Assembly (NCBI RefSeq): GCF_030816615.1
Contig: NZ_JAUSYD010000001.1
Span: 5,912,501-5,976,500 of the forward strand
Direction: 5' to 3'
DNA from: Streptomyces sp. B1I3
GTDB lineage: Bacteria > Actinomycetota > Actinomycetes > Streptomycetales > Streptomycetaceae
Length of the DNA stretch: 64,000 nt
Position 1 is the stretch's first letter, and each line of letters opens with the position of its first letter. A program made the position numbers and the translations under genes. The notes beneath the pieces were generated by a model, which saw only the letters and a list, made by a program, of their open reading frames with translations, searched no databases and was not told where the DNA came from. Below, piece after piece: positions 1 to 7,753 of this stretch.

Positions 1-82
1 GGCCCTGGCCATGCGGAGGCCCGGGGTCAGATGGAAGACGATGAGACGGCGCGTCACGAAGCGTCCGTCCGGAGAGCGGTGA
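1..82 (+). CDS. ftsW: FtsW C-terminal tail (partial)
   Basis: The window opens inside an open frame that reads 26 codons from position 2 to a TGA at 80-82. The peptide is strongly basic, rich in Arg and Lys (ALAMRRPGVRW and onward), as expected of the cytoplasmic tail of FtsW, the SEDS-family septal peptidoglycan glycosyltransferase that precedes murG in Streptomyces. The stop lies six bases before the murG start, consistent with one transcript. The call rests on gene order and tail composition because no transmembrane segment lies within the window; a different upstream gene cannot be excluded. Confidence 0.6.
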   Translation, partial: ALAMRRPGVRWKTMRRRVTKRPSGER

Positions 83-88
83 ATTTCG

Positions 89-1183
89 GTGCATGTCGTA
101 CTCGCCGGTGGGGGGACCGCCGGCCACATCGAGCCCGCGCTTGCCCTCGCAGACGCCCTGCGCAGGCAGGACCCGGCCGTGGGAATCACTGCCCTCGGCA
201 CGGAACGCGGACTCGAGACCAGGCTCGTACCCGAGCGGGGGTACGAGCTGGCACTGATCCCTGCCGTGCCGCTGCCGCGCAAGCCCACCCCTGAGCTGAT
301 CACCGTCCCGGGGCGGCTGCGCGGCACCATCAAGGCCGCCGAGCAGATCCTGGAACGCACCAGGGCGGACTGCGTGGTCGGCTTCGGCGGCTACGTCGCC
401 CTGCCCGGCTACCTGGCCGCCAAGCGGGCGGGTGTCCCGATCGTCGTCCACGAGGCGAACGCCCGGCCGGGTCTCGCCAACAAGATCGGCTCGCGGTACG
501 CCCACGGGGTCGCCGTCTCCACCCCGGACAGCAAGCTGCGCGGCGCCCGCTACATCGGCATCCCGCTGCGCCGGACCATCGCCACCCTCGACCGGGCCCG
601 GGTCCGCCCGGAGGCGCGCGCCGCCTTCGGCCTCGACCCCAACCTGCCGACGCTGCTGGTATCCGGCGGATCGCAGGGCGCCCGGCACCTCAACGAGGTC
701 GTGCAGCGGGTCGCGCCGCTGCTGCAGCGCTCCGGGATCCAGATCCTCCACGTGGTCGGTCCCAAGAACGAATTGCCGCGCATCGACAACATGCCCGGGA
801 TGCCGCCCTACATCCCGGTACCGTACGTGGACCGGATGGACCTCGCGTACGCGGCGGCCGACATGATGCTCTGCCGTGCGGGTGCGATGACCGTCGCCGA
901 GCTCTCCGCCGTCGGGCTGCCCGCCGCCTACGTCCCGTTGCCGATCGGCAACGGGGAACAGCGGCTCAACGCCCAGCCGGTGGTCAACGCGGGCGGCGGC
1001 CTGCTGGTGGACGACGCGGCGCTCACCCCCGAGTGGGTGCAGGGCAACGTCCTCCCGGTGCTGTCGGATCCGCACCGGCTGTACGAAATGTCCCGGGCCG
1101 CGGCCGAGTTCGGGCGACGGGACGCCGACGACCTGCTCGTCGGCATGGTGTACGAGGCGATTGCCGCACGCCGCCAGGCGTGA
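89..1183 (+). CDS. murG: MurG, lipid II-forming GlcNAc transferase
   Basis: UDP-N-acetylglucosamine:undecaprenyl-pyrophosphoryl-MurNAc-pentapeptide GlcNAc transferase makes lipid II on the inner face of the membrane, the last cytoplasmic step of peptidoglycan synthesis. The protein has 364 residues, normal for the family. The N-terminal glycine loop GGGTAGH is at residues 7-13 and the second loop GGSQGA at about 193-198; the donor-binding C-terminal half carries CRAGAMTVAEL. It starts with GTG, 12 bases after GGAGAG at 71-76. It lies between ftsW and ftsQ as in other Streptomyces division clusters, so lipid II supply is linked to septum building. Confidence 0.97.
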   Translation: MHVVLAGGGTAGHIEPALALADALRRQDPAVGITALGTERGLETRLVPERGYELALIPAVPLPRKPTPELITVPGRLRGTIKAAEQILERTRADCVVGFGGYVALPGYLAAKRAGVPIVVHEANARPGLANKIGSRYAHGVAVSTPDSKLRGARYIGIPLRRTIATLDRARVRPEARAAFGLDPNLPTLLVSGGSQGARHLNEVVQRVAPLLQRSGIQILHVVGPKNELPRIDNMPGMPPYIPVPYVDRMDLAYAAADMMLCRAGAMTVAELSAVGLPAAYVPLPIGNGEQRLNAQPVVNAGGGLLVDDAALTPEWVQGNVLPVLSDPHRLYEMSRAAAEFGRRDADDLLVGMVYEAIAARRQA

Positions 1184-1232
1184 GGCGGTGCGGGCCCGGG
1201 GCGTGCGTCCCGGGCCCGGCGAAGGAGCGAGC

Positions 1233-2027
1233 GTGGCCGGACCGACGACCGCCCAGCGCGGTGAAGCCAAGCGGGCCGACACCCCGGCCCGTCCGCCGCA
1301 CATCGGCCCCCGGGGGCGCCGGCTGACCGGCCGGGTGCGACTGGTCCTGGCCGCCGTTGTCGTGGCGCTGGTCGCCGCGGGAACGGTCTGGGTGCTCTAC
1401 GGCTCCTCCTGGCTACGGGTCGAGCGGGTGACGACCACGGGCACCGACGTGCTGACGCCGGCGGAGGTGAAGGCGGTGGCGGCGGTTCCGGTCGGATCCC
1501 CGCTGGTCTCCGTGGACCTCGACGCCATGGAGGCCAGGTTGCGCAAGAAGCTTCCCCGCATCGACTCGGTCGAGGTCGTGCGGTCATGGCCGCACGGAAT
1601 CGATCTGGAAGTGACCGAACGCAAGCCGGTCCTGCTGGTCGAAAAGGGCGGAAAGTTCATTGAAGTGGACGCCAAGGGCGTGCACTTCGCCACCGTCGGC
1701 AAGGCGCCGGGGCACGTGCCCCTGCTCGAACTGTCGCCGGATCAGCCGGCCAGTCTGCGCCGCTTCGGCAGTGACCGTCTGTTGCGTGAGGCGGTGAGGG
1801 TCGCGGGAGACCTGCCGGGAAAGCTGGCCGCGGAGACCGATGTCGTGCAGATCACCTCGTACGATGCCGTTGTTCTCCGGTTGACCCGGGATCGCGCCGT
1901 TATGTGGGGCAGTAGTGAAGAAGGGCCCGTCAAGGCGCGCGTTCTGACCGCTCTCATGAAAGCGTCTCCCAAAGCGGGGCACTTCGACGTGAGCGCGCCC
2001 AGCGCGCCCGCCGCGTCGGAGAGTTGA
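1233..2027 (+). CDS. ftsQ: FtsQ, divisome membrane protein
   Basis: Bitopic division protein of 264 residues that links FtsZ-ring assembly to the septal synthases as part of the FtsQ-FtsL-FtsB complex. The sequence shows a basic, Pro/Arg-rich cytoplasmic N-terminus, one membrane span (about residues 32-52, rich in Ala, Val and Leu), then a POTRA domain beginning SSWLRVERVTTTG and the FtsQ beta domain containing VVRSWPHGIDLEVTERKP. I chose GTG at 1233 because GAAGGAG lies at 1221-1227, five bases upstream; the frame stays open to 1161 inside murG, which is unlikely to be translated. In Streptomyces ftsQ is needed for sporulation septation but not for vegetative growth. Confidence 0.95.
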   Translation: MAGPTTAQRGEAKRADTPARPPHIGPRGRRLTGRVRLVLAAVVVALVAAGTVWVLYGSSWLRVERVTTTGTDVLTPAEVKAVAAVPVGSPLVSVDLDAMEARLRKKLPRIDSVEVVRSWPHGIDLEVTERKPVLLVEKGGKFIEVDAKGVHFATVGKAPGHVPLLELSPDQPASLRRFGSDRLLREAVRVAGDLPGKLAAETDVVQITSYDAVVLRLTRDRAVMWGSSEEGPVKARVLTALMKASPKAGHFDVSAPSAPAASES

Positions 2028-2117
2028 CGCACGTTTGGCCTGGCCAGCACCCTGGTTGGTCAGCGCTACGGGTGATCACATAGGGTGAAAAGAAAAACGG
2101 GAGGTTCGGCGTGTTCG

Positions 2118-2147
2118 TTGAACGTGCGCCACTTGTCGACTTAGTGT
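2118..2147 (+). promoter_or_regulatory. candidate ftsZ promoter
   Basis: TTGAAC at 2118-2123 and TAGTGT at 2142-2147 are separated by 18 bp, a fair match to the Streptomyces vegetative (HrdB-type) pattern. They lie in the 276-bp ftsQ-ftsZ spacer, the region where Streptomyces ftsZ is known to have several promoters, one of them developmentally induced. The start would be about 150 bp before the ftsZ codon. This is a motif match only. Confidence 0.4.
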
Positions 2148-2183
2148 CCTGTTCGGAAGAGTCCAAGAAGCGGACACACTGGT

Positions 2184-2208
2184 AACCCTGAACTTCAACG
2201 TTAGGGTT
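2184..2208 (+). other. inverted repeat in the ftsZ leader region
   Basis: AACCCT at 2184-2189 and AGGGTT at 2203-2208 are exact inverse copies with 13 bases between them. The site lies in the ftsZ upstream region downstream of the candidate promoter. It could be a regulator site or a weak leader hairpin; six-base arms are short and may be chance. Confidence 0.3.
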
Positions 2209-2303
2209 CGGGCCGGCGTTCGGACCGTCCCAATCGGCATCCGTCGTCGCGGCGGGACTACCGCGAAGCGACGACACGTAACTCGAGGCGAGAGGCCTTC
2301 GAC

Positions 2304-3518
2304 GTGGCAGCACCGCAGAACTACCTCGCAGTCATCAAGGTCATCGGTGTCGGCGGCGGTGGTGTCAATGCCATCAACCGAATGATCGAGGTCGGTCTCA
2401 AGGGCGTCGAGTTCATCGCGATCAACACCGATGCGCAAGCACTGTTGATGAGCGACGCCGACGTCAAGCTCGACGTCGGCCGTGAACTCACCCGTGGCCT
2501 CGGCGCCGGGGCGAACCCGGCCGTCGGTCGTAAGGCGGCAGAGGACCACCGTGAGGAGATCGAGGAGGTCCTCAAGGGGGCCGACATGGTCTTCGTCACC
2601 GCCGGAGAAGGCGGCGGCACCGGCACCGGCGGCGCGCCCGTCGTGGCCAACATCGCGCGCTCGCTCGGCGCTCTGACGATCGGCGTGGTCACCCGCCCGT
2701 TCACCTTCGAGGGCCGGCGGCGTGCGAACCAGGCGGAGGACGGCATCGCCGAGCTCCGCGAAGAGGTCGACACCCTCATCGTCATCCCCAACGACCGGCT
2801 GCTGTCCATCTCGGACCGTCAGGTCAGCGTGCTCGACGCCTTCAAGTCGGCCGACCAGGTGCTGCTCTCGGGTGTCCAGGGCATCACCGACCTCATCACG
2901 ACCCCGGGTCTGATCAACCTCGACTTCGCCGACGTCAAGTCGGTCATGTCCGAGGCCGGATCGGCGCTCATGGGTATCGGGTCGGCGCGTGGTGACGACC
3001 GTGCGGTGGCGGCCGCGGAGATGGCGATCTCCTCGCCGCTCCTCGAGGCGTCCATCGACGGCGCCCGGGGCGTCCTCCTCTCCATCTCCGGCGGCAGCGA
3101 CCTCGGTCTCTTCGAGATCAACGAGGCGGCTCAGCTGGTGAGCGAGGCGGCACACCCGGAGGCCAACATCATCTTCGGCGCGGTCATCGACGACGCGCTG
3201 GGCGACGAGGTCCGGGTCACCGTCATCGCCGCGGGCTTCGACGGCGGACAGCCGCCGGCCCGTCGCGAGACCGTGCTCGGAGCGAGCGCGGGCAAGCGTG
3301 AGGAGCCGGCGCCGCCGGCCCGGACCGCCGAGCCGGTGCGTCAGACGAGCACGCTGGGCTCCGTGCCCCCGCGCGAGGAGACCCAGGCGGCCTCCGAGCC
3401 GGCACCGGCCGCGAACGAGAGCTCGCTGCCGCCGGTCTCGCCCCCGCACGTCCCGACGGCCCGTCCCTACCAGGACAGCCAGGCCGAAGAGCTGGACGTA
3501 CCGGATTTCTTGAAGTGA
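2304..3518 (+). CDS. ftsZ: FtsZ, tubulin-like division GTPase
   Basis: Cytoskeletal GTPase that polymerises into the Z ring and, in Streptomyces, into ladders of rings in sporulating hyphae. It has 404 residues. The GTP-binding region shows VIGVGGGGVNAINRM near residue 13 and the tubulin signature GGGTGTG at 103-109; the catalytic T7-loop region follows FADVKSVM. A Pro/Ala/Glu-rich linker (about 315-390) leads to the terminal peptide DVPDFLK, which binds SepF and other partners. The GTG start follows AGAGG at 2291-2295. The stop overlaps the next start by four bases, implying translational coupling to pgeF. Confidence 0.99.
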   Translation: MAAPQNYLAVIKVIGVGGGGVNAINRMIEVGLKGVEFIAINTDAQALLMSDADVKLDVGRELTRGLGAGANPAVGRKAAEDHREEIEEVLKGADMVFVTAGEGGGTGTGGAPVVANIARSLGALTIGVVTRPFTFEGRRRANQAEDGIAELREEVDTLIVIPNDRLLSISDRQVSVLDAFKSADQVLLSGVQGITDLITTPGLINLDFADVKSVMSEAGSALMGIGSARGDDRAVAAAEMAISSPLLEASIDGARGVLLSISGGSDLGLFEINEAAQLVSEAAHPEANIIFGAVIDDALGDEVRVTVIAAGFDGGQPPARRETVLGASAGKREEPAPPARTAEPVRQTSTLGSVPPREETQAASEPAPAANESSLPPVSPPHVPTARPYQDSQAEELDVPDFLK

Positions 3519-4270
3519 TAGATCCGCAGCACGCGGTGAAGGCCGCGGTGGCTTCGGCGGACGGCGCCCATTTCGCTTTCACCGACAGGTGGGGCGGAGT
3601 GAGCGCCGTTCCGTACGAGGAGCTCAACCTCGGCGGCGCGGTCGGCGACGACCCCGCCGCCGTCGGCGCGAACCGGGAGCGAGCGGCCCGTTCGCTCGGC
3701 CTCGACCCGGCGGCGGTCGTCTGGATGAACCAGGTGCACGGGCGCGAGGTGGCGGTGGTCGACGGGCCCTGGGGCGACCTCGCGGAGATCCCGGCCGTGG
3801 ACGCGGTGGTGACGGCCCGGCGAGGTCTCCCGCTGGCGGTACTCACCGCCGACTGCACGCCCGTCCTGCTCGCCGACCCCGTTGCCGGTGTCGTCGGGGC
3901 GGCCCACGCGGGCAGGCCCGGCCTGGTCGCGGGCGTCGTGCCGGCCGCCGTCGAGGCCATGATCACGCTCGGTGCCGAACCGTCACGGATCGTCGCCCGC
4001 ACCGGACCCGCCGTCTGCGGCAGGTGTTACGAGGTGCCGGAGGCGATGCGCGCCGAGGTCGCCCAGGCCGTTCCGGCCTCCTGGTCGCAGACCTCCTGGG
4101 GGACCCCGGCCGTGGACGTCACCGCCGGAGTCCACGCCCAGCTCGACGCGCTCGGTGTGAGCGACCGGAGCCGTTCGCCGTTCTGCACCCTCGAATCGGG
4201 CGACCACTTCTCGTACCGCCGCGACCGCACCACGGGGCGGCTCGCCGGATATGTCTGGTTGGACAGGTAG
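3515..4270 (+). CDS. pgeF: PgeF/YlmD-type purine nucleoside phosphorylase (laccase-domain family)
   Basis: Member of the YfiH/LACC1 (polyphenol oxidase) family, 251 residues. Relatives act as purine nucleoside phosphorylase/adenosine deaminase or remove wrongly incorporated residues from peptidoglycan precursors (PgeF in E. coli). The metal-site residues are visible: His75 in QVHGREV, Cys114 in TADCTPV and His131 in AAHAGRPG, with GRCYEVP further on. GTG at 3515 sits in a GTGA overlap with the ftsZ stop. Its place next to ftsZ favours a link to wall growth, but which activity dominates here cannot be read from the sequence. Confidence 0.92.
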   Translation: MIDPQHAVKAAVASADGAHFAFTDRWGGVSAVPYEELNLGGAVGDDPAAVGANRERAARSLGLDPAAVVWMNQVHGREVAVVDGPWGDLAEIPAVDAVVTARRGLPLAVLTADCTPVLLADPVAGVVGAAHAGRPGLVAGVVPAAVEAMITLGAEPSRIVARTGPAVCGRCYEVPEAMRAEVAQAVPASWSQTSWGTPAVDVTAGVHAQLDALGVSDRSRSPFCTLESGDHFSYRRDRTTGRLAGYVWLDR

Positions 4271-4273
4271 GAC

Positions 4274-4993
4274 ATGACGGATCGTAAGGACCAACTCGCG
4301 GCGAACCTCGCACAGGTGGAGGAACGTATCGCCTCCGCCTGCGCCGCGGCGGGCCGCGAGCGGGAAGAAGTGACCCTCGTCGTGGTCACCAAGACCTACC
4401 CCGCGAGCGACGTGCGCATCCTGCACGAACTCGGTGTGCGCCATGTCGCCGAGAACCGGGACCAGGACGCGGCGCCCAAAGCCGCCGCATGTGCGGATCT
4501 GTCGCTCACCTGGCACTTCGTCGGACAGTTGCAGACGAACAAGGTCCGTTCTGTGACCGGATATGCCGATGTGGTGCAATCGGTGGACCGGGTCAAGCTC
4601 GTCACCGCGTTGTCCGCGGCGGCTGTGAAGGGCGGGCGGGAACTCGGCTGCCTCATCCAGGTCGCCCTCGACGCGGAGACCGGCGAGCGCGGTGACCGGG
4701 GAGGTGTCGCGCCGGACGCGATCGAGGAGTTGGCCGCGGCGGTGGAAACGGCGCCGGGGCTCAGGCTCGGTGGTCTGATGACCGTCGCCCCGCTCGCCGG
4801 GCCTTATGCGGGCCGGCAACGGGCCGCGTTCGACCGGCTGATGGAATTCTCATCCCGCCTGCGCGGGAACCATCCGGCTGCGAACATGGTCTCCGCAGGG
4901 ATGAGTGCGGATCTCGAGGACGCGGTGGCGGCCGGAGCGACACATGTACGCGTCGGTACGGCGGTACTCGGAGTCCGACCCCGGCTCGGGTAA
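4274..4993 (+). CDS. YggS/YlmE pyridoxal-phosphate homeostasis protein
   Basis: Single-domain fold-type III PLP-binding protein of 239 residues, the YggS/PROSC (PLPBP) family, which buffers free PLP and affects amino acid and keto acid pools. The PLP lysine is Lys40 in VVVTKTYPA; the following HVAENRDQD replaces the commoner FGENYVQE, a variation seen in actinobacterial forms. The phosphate-binding end is GATHVRVGTAVLG. It begins three bases after the pgeF stop. Conserved linkage to ftsZ (ylmE) hints at an indirect role in division but no mechanism is visible. Confidence 0.93.
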   Translation: MTDRKDQLAANLAQVEERIASACAAAGREREEVTLVVVTKTYPASDVRILHELGVRHVAENRDQDAAPKAAACADLSLTWHFVGQLQTNKVRSVTGYADVVQSVDRVKLVTALSAAAVKGGRELGCLIQVALDAETGERGDRGGVAPDAIEELAAAVETAPGLRLGGLMTVAPLAGPYAGRQRAAFDRLMEFSSRLRGNHPAANMVSAGMSADLEDAVAAGATHVRVGTAVLGVRPRLG

Positions 4994-5120
4994 CGTCGCG
5001 AAGCAAGTCGGACCACAGCAGAAAATATGGTCATTCCCGCTGATAGCGGGCAGGCCGGAGTGGATCTCGGGCACTTGGTGACACGAATGCCGATCCACCA
5101 CAGAGCGGAGGACTCGGAGC

Positions 5121-5732
5121 ATGGCCGGCGCGATGCGCAAGATGGCGGTCTACCTCGGCCTCGTGGAGGACGATGGGTACGACGGCCCGGGGTTCGACCC
5201 CGACGACGAATTCGAACCCGAGCCGGAGCCCGAGCGGGACCGGCGGCGGCACCAGCCCCCGCATCAGGTGGAGCGGGAGCGGGACGAACCGGTGCGAGTG
5301 GTGCAGCCACCCGCGCAGCGTGAGCCGGTTCAGCTCCCGGCGGAAGGCGGACGACCCGCCCGAATCGCCCCCGTGGCATCCATCACACCTGACCGCCCGA
5401 ACATGGAGAAGAACGCACCGGTGATCATGCCCAAGGTCGTGTCCGAGCGGGAGCCCTACCGCATCACCACGCTGCACCCCAGGACCTACAACGAGGCCCG
5501 TACCATCGGGGAACACTTCCGTGAGGGCACTCCGGTGATCATGAACTTGACGGAGATGGACGACACGGATGCGAAGCGACTTGTCGACTTTGCCGCAGGA
5601 CTCGTCTTCGGTCTCCATGGCAGCATTGAGCGCGTGACACAGAAGGTGTTCCTGTTGTCGCCTGCTAACGTCGATGTCACGGCGGAGGACAAGGCCCGCA
5701 TCGCAGAGGGCGGATTCTTCAACCAGAGCTGA
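5121..5732 (+). CDS. sepF: SepF, FtsZ membrane anchor
   Basis: SepF ties FtsZ filaments to the membrane; actinobacteria lack FtsA and ZipA, so it is a main anchor. The 203-residue protein has a short amphipathic N-terminal helix (AMRKMAVYLGL), an acidic and proline-rich linker with Glu/Pro repeats (residues about 20-90), and the C-terminal SepF domain from EREPYRITTLHP to VTQKVFLLSPANV. The ATG at 5121 is supported by GCGGAGGA at 5105-5112; the ATG at 5133 would remove only four residues. The 127-bp gap upstream suggests its own promoter. Confidence 0.96.
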   Translation: MAGAMRKMAVYLGLVEDDGYDGPGFDPDDEFEPEPEPERDRRRHQPPHQVERERDEPVRVVQPPAQREPVQLPAEGGRPARIAPVASITPDRPNMEKNAPVIMPKVVSEREPYRITTLHPRTYNEARTIGEHFREGTPVIMNLTEMDDTDAKRLVDFAAGLVFGLHGSIERVTQKVFLLSPANVDVTAEDKARIAEGGFFNQS

Positions 5733-5807
5733 GAACACGACACCGGGAACGACCCGGCCGCGAGGCCGGAGCTACGACGAAAGCCAGGGGAGAGGGAAGC
5801 GCGGAAC

Positions 5808-6104
5808 ATGGGCGTCGCACTGGATGTGGTCTATATCGCGCTGATGTGTTTCCTCATCGTGCTGATCTTCCGGCTGATCATCGACTATGTCTTCCAGTTC
5901 GCACGTTCCTGGCAGCCAGGCAAGGCGATGGTGGTCGTTCTCGAGGGCACTTACACTGTCACCGATCCACCGCTGAAGCTTCTGCGGCGGTTCATACCGC
6001 CGTTGCGTCTCGGGGGCGTGGCACTTGACCTGTCCTTCTTCGTTCTGATGATCATCGTCTACATTCTGCTCAACATCGTGGGCAAGCTAGCGAGCAGCGT
6101 GTGA
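5808..6104 (+). CDS. YggT-family membrane protein (YlmG/SepG)
   Basis: Small integral membrane protein of 98 residues with two hydrophobic segments (about residues 5-28 and 74-96) flanking the YggT signature: TDPPLKLLRRFIPP and then LGGVALDLSFFVLM. In S. coelicolor the corresponding protein, SepG, positions SsgB and FtsZ at sporulation septa and affects nucleoid compaction. ATG at 5808 follows AGGGGAGAGGGA at 5786-5797. It sits between sepF and divIVA, the same division neighbourhood as in other Gram-positives. Confidence 0.92.
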   Translation: MGVALDVVYIALMCFLIVLIFRLIIDYVFQFARSWQPGKAMVVVLEGTYTVTDPPLKLLRRFIPPLRLGGVALDLSFFVLMIIVYILLNIVGKLASSV

Positions 6105-6153
6105 ACGATACGGTCTTGCCGACTGCCGACGACTACGTAGAGGTGAAGAAGAG

Positions 6154-7314
6154 ATGCCGCTGACCCCCGAGGACGTGCGGAACAAGCAGTTCACGACCGT
6201 CCGCCTCCGAGAAGGCTATGACGAGGACGAGGTCGATGCCTTCCTCGACGAGGTCGAATCGGAGCTGACCCGCCTGCTTCGTGAGAACGAGGACCTGCGC
6301 GCCAAGCTGGCAGCTGCGACGCGCGCGGCCGCGCAGAACCAGCAGCAGCAACAGCAGCAACAGCAGCAGGGTATGCGTAAACCGCCGGAGCCGCAGGACC
6401 GGCCCGGTGCCCCCGTACCCGCCGCCATATCGGGTCCGCCGGTGCAGCAGCAGCCCCCGCAGATGGGTCCCCCCCAGCTGTCCGGTGGCGCTCCGCAGCT
6501 GCCTGCCGGTCCCAGCGGCCATGGCCCCCAGGGCCACGGTCCCGGTCCGCAGGGCCCGCACGGCCCCGGCCCGATGCAGGGCGGTCCCATGGGTGGCCCG
6601 ATGGGCGGCCCCATGGGCGGTCACGCCCAGCAGCAGCAGCAGATGCAGCAGATGCAGCAGCCGCAGATGCAGCAGCCGAGTCAGGGTCCCGGTGGCGACA
6701 GTGCCGCCCGTGTCCTCTCCCTCGCGCAGCAGACCGCCGACCAGGCGATCGCGGAGGCCCGTTCCGAGGCCAACAAGATCGTCGGCGAGGCGCGCAGCCG
6801 TGCCGAGGGCCTCGAGCGCGACGCGCGTGCCAAGGCGGACGCGCTGGAGCGGGACGCGCAGGAGAAGCACCGCGTGGCGATGGGCTCGCTGGAGTCGGCC
6901 CGCGCGACGCTGGAGCGCAAGGTCGAGGACCTGCGAGGCTTCGAGCGTGAGTACCGGACCCGTCTGAAGTCCTACCTGGAGAGCCAGCTGCGTCAGCTGG
7001 AGACCCAGGCCGACGACTCGCTGGCTCCGCCGCGGACCCCGGCTGCCGCGTCCCTGCCGCCGTCCCCCTCGCTGGCTCCGGCCGGTGCGGGTGCGATGGG
7101 GCACACCATGGGCGGCAACCACGGTGGCCACGGCAACCAGCAGATGGGTGGCGGCAACCAGTCGATGGGCGGCGCCCCGTCCTACGGCGGGCAGCAGCAG
7201 ATGTCGCCCGCGATGACGCAGCCGATGGCACCGGTGCGGCCGCAGGCGCCGCAGCCGATGCAGCAGGCGCCTTCGCCGATGCGCGGGTTCCTGATCGACG
7301 AGGACGACAACTGA
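6154..7314 (+). CDS. divIVA: DivIVA (Wag31), polar growth determinant
   Basis: Essential coiled-coil protein that gathers at hyphal tips, marks new branch sites and recruits the wall-building machinery. The 386-residue protein has the conserved membrane-binding DivIVA domain (LTPEDVRNKQFTTVRL to about residue 50), a low-complexity linker with ten Gln in a row coded at 6340-6369 and many Gly, Pro, Met and Gln, a long coiled coil (about 185-290: Ala/Glu/Arg heptads), and a second Gly/Gln/Met-rich tail. The ATG follows GAGGTGAAGAAG. It is the last gene of the division block; a strong hairpin follows. Confidence 0.97.
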   Translation: MPLTPEDVRNKQFTTVRLREGYDEDEVDAFLDEVESELTRLLRENEDLRAKLAAATRAAAQNQQQQQQQQQQGMRKPPEPQDRPGAPVPAAISGPPVQQQPPQMGPPQLSGGAPQLPAGPSGHGPQGHGPGPQGPHGPGPMQGGPMGGPMGGPMGGHAQQQQQMQQMQQPQMQQPSQGPGGDSAARVLSLAQQTADQAIAEARSEANKIVGEARSRAEGLERDARAKADALERDAQEKHRVAMGSLESARATLERKVEDLRGFEREYRTRLKSYLESQLRQLETQADDSLAPPRTPAAASLPPSPSLAPAGAGAMGHTMGGNHGGHGNQQMGGGNQSMGGAPSYGGQQQMSPAMTQPMAPVRPQAPQPMQQAPSPMRGFLIDEDDN

Positions 7315-7354
7315 GCGGTGCGCGCTCGCTGAGCGCGTAGCCGTCGGCAGGCTG

Positions 7355-7390
7355 AGGGCCGGGCCCCGGGATTTCCCGGGGCCCGGCCCT
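7355..7390 (+). terminator. intrinsic terminator after divIVA
   Basis: A perfect 17-bp stem (7355-7371 pairing with 7374-7390, two unpaired T between) is followed by a short T run at 7390-7393. It starts 40 bases after the divIVA stop and should end the division-cluster transcript. Confidence 0.9.
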
Positions 7391-7705
7391 TTTGCGTGTC
7401 GCCGGCGGGTGGGTGGTGCGGGTGCGGGTGGGGTGTCGGGCGTGGGCGTGGGGTGTCGGTGCTCGGGGTGACGGTGCGGGTCCGGTGCGGGTGGGCCGCC
7501 GCGTGGGGCTCCCCCTGCCCGCGCCTTCCCGCACCGGGACGACGGGCCATGACGCGGCGCGGGCCCGGCGGGGAGCGGTGCGCCGCGCGACCGGCCCGGG
7601 CCTGGGGTGCTGGGTCGTGCGGCCGGTGCGGCCGGGAGTGGGGCCTGGGGTGGAGGGCCGTGCGGCCGGCGGCGGCCAGGTGGGTACGGGGTGCGGCCGG
7701 ACATG
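7391..7705. other. G-rich non-coding spacer with a G-quadruplex motif
   Basis: This 315-bp stretch between the two convergent terminators holds no gene I can support: open frames run through it on several strands but have no ribosome binding site and a monotonous Gly/Arg/Pro composition. At 7407-7433 the plus strand has five runs of three or more G separated by one to six bases, a canonical four-tract G-quadruplex pattern; further GGGTG-like runs continue to about 7500. Confidence 0.6.
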
Positions 7706-7742
7706 CCGAGGGCCCGGCCGGAGGTTCCGGCCGGGCCCTCGG
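7706..7742 (-). terminator. terminator after ileS
   Basis: A perfect 17-bp inverted repeat (7706-7722 with 7726-7742, three-base loop) begins 11 bases downstream of the ileS stop on the minus strand. No T tract follows in the minus direction, which is usual for Streptomyces terminators. Confidence 0.8.
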
Positions 7743-7753
7743 TGCGCCGCGGG

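Noticed and set aside
2076..3449. Minus-strand open frame opposite ftsZ
   Set aside because: ftsZ is certain; the peptide is Arg/Asp/Leu-rich shadow sequence.
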